A stretch of DNA of 64,000 bases from Mesorhizobium sp. AR07 (GTDB lineage Bacteria; Pseudomonadota; Alphaproteobacteria; Rhizobiales; Rhizobiaceae): assembly GCF_024746815.1 (NCBI RefSeq), contig NZ_CP080528.1:434001-498000 (forward strand), in the 5' to 3' direction. The translations under genes and the position numbers were made by a program. The notes under the pieces were generated by a model. It was given only the letters and a program-made list of their open reading frames with translations, did no database searches and had not been told where the DNA came from. How positions within the stretch are numbered: the first letter of the stretch is position 1; each line of letters opens with the position of its first letter. Of this stretch, positions 63,594 through 64,000 are shown piece after piece.

Positions 63594-64000
63594 GATTTCT
63601 CTGCGCTCCCAGTACTTCAGGAAATCCATTTTGTGAAGCGAACGGGGGACAAGTTTCATGCGCGGACGTGCCGCGCCGCTGTGTGCAAGGCGCGCTCAGG
63701 CGGTGAGCCTGCAGGGACACGGACGGACGTTTCAGTGGATGTTCAAAGGCGAGCGTACCAGAATATGCTCTGAAGGACGTCCCGGATCTTCGGAAAACAG
63801 GGTTCTCGACGCTTCGATCAAGCGCCCGGCGGTGCCGAGCTTCGAGGGACGCCACGCGAGGGTTTCATGTCCAAGACGGCCCGAGGATGGGCTTGCCGCA
63901 AAGAACGGATTTACCAGGTGGCATTTTTTCGCAGCCGCGCCGAAATGCAGATGTCTGGAATGATCGACATCAATTGTCGCGGCAACTTGGCCGGCCGGCT
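63594..64000. other. No supported gene to the window end
   Basis: Open frames here have poor composition and no family match. The queC promoter should lie in the first part, but I could not pick a convincing -35/-10 pair. Confidence 0.4.

Overview
The window reads as alphaproteobacterial DNA, most likely from the Rhizobiales (Mesorhizobium-like). This rests on the high GC, the fixNOQP/fixGHIS (ccoNOQP/ccoGHIS) cluster beside an FNR-type regulator and hemN, a groESL operon with a CIRCE operator, a dctA gene with a sigma-54/DctD-type promoter, and a repABC-type repC remnant. No rRNA, tRNA, CRISPR array, nod or nif gene was seen. Much of the window is accessory DNA, with decayed insertion sequences and pseudogenes at the module borders.

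Region 1 (1-17.5 kb) is a conjugative type IV secretion system. The minus strand carries virB1-B2-B3-B4-(exported protein)-B5-(small membrane protein)-B7-like lipoprotein-B6-B8-B9-B10-B11-virD4, mostly with ATGA-type overlaps; virD4 runs off the left edge. A divergent plus-strand set encodes exported or lipid-anchored proteins, two staphylococcal-nuclease-like proteins, an SSB and a lysozyme-like protein. The relaxase is not in the window.

Region 2 (17.7-34.1 kb) is the most unusual part: a phosphonate island with two opposing halves. The left half looks catabolic: a phosphonopyruvate hydrolase (PalA-like), a PalB-like aminotransferase and a LysR regulator, divergent from a Ugp-like ABC importer, an HpcH/HpaI aldolase and an alpha/beta hydrolase. 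The right half is a seven-gene minus-strand operon that looks biosynthetic: PEP mutase, aminotransferase, nucleotidyltransferase, CDP-alcohol phosphatidyltransferase, a third PLP enzyme and two SAM methyltransferases. No phosphonopyruvate decarboxylase is present. The simplest reading is PEP to phosphonopyruvate to phosphonoalanine, possible methylation, CTP activation and transfer to an alcohol or lipid, with a catabolic route for the same C-P compounds next door.

Region 3 (34.4-45.8 kb) starts with decayed IS110 and IS1182 elements. It then holds groES-groEL, decayed TauE/SafE and MarR genes, a GGDEF-EAL protein, a UbiM-type ubiquinone hydroxylase, a GH127 beta-L-arabinofuranosidase and a LacI regulator lacking its DNA-binding domain.

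Region 4 (45.8-57 kb) is a microoxic respiration block: ccoNOQP, ccoGHIS, a hemerythrin-like pseudogene, fnrN and hemN. FNR/FixK-like boxes suggest joint control by FnrN.

Region 5 (57-64 kb) is a decayed strip (repC remnant joined to a ccdA fragment, frameshifted dsbA) followed by dctA, an IS481-like remnant and queC-queD-queE under a preQ1-I riboswitch. Several apparent frameshifts lie in homopolymer runs and may be sequencing errors; those in dctA and the first nuclease-like gene deserve that suspicion most.
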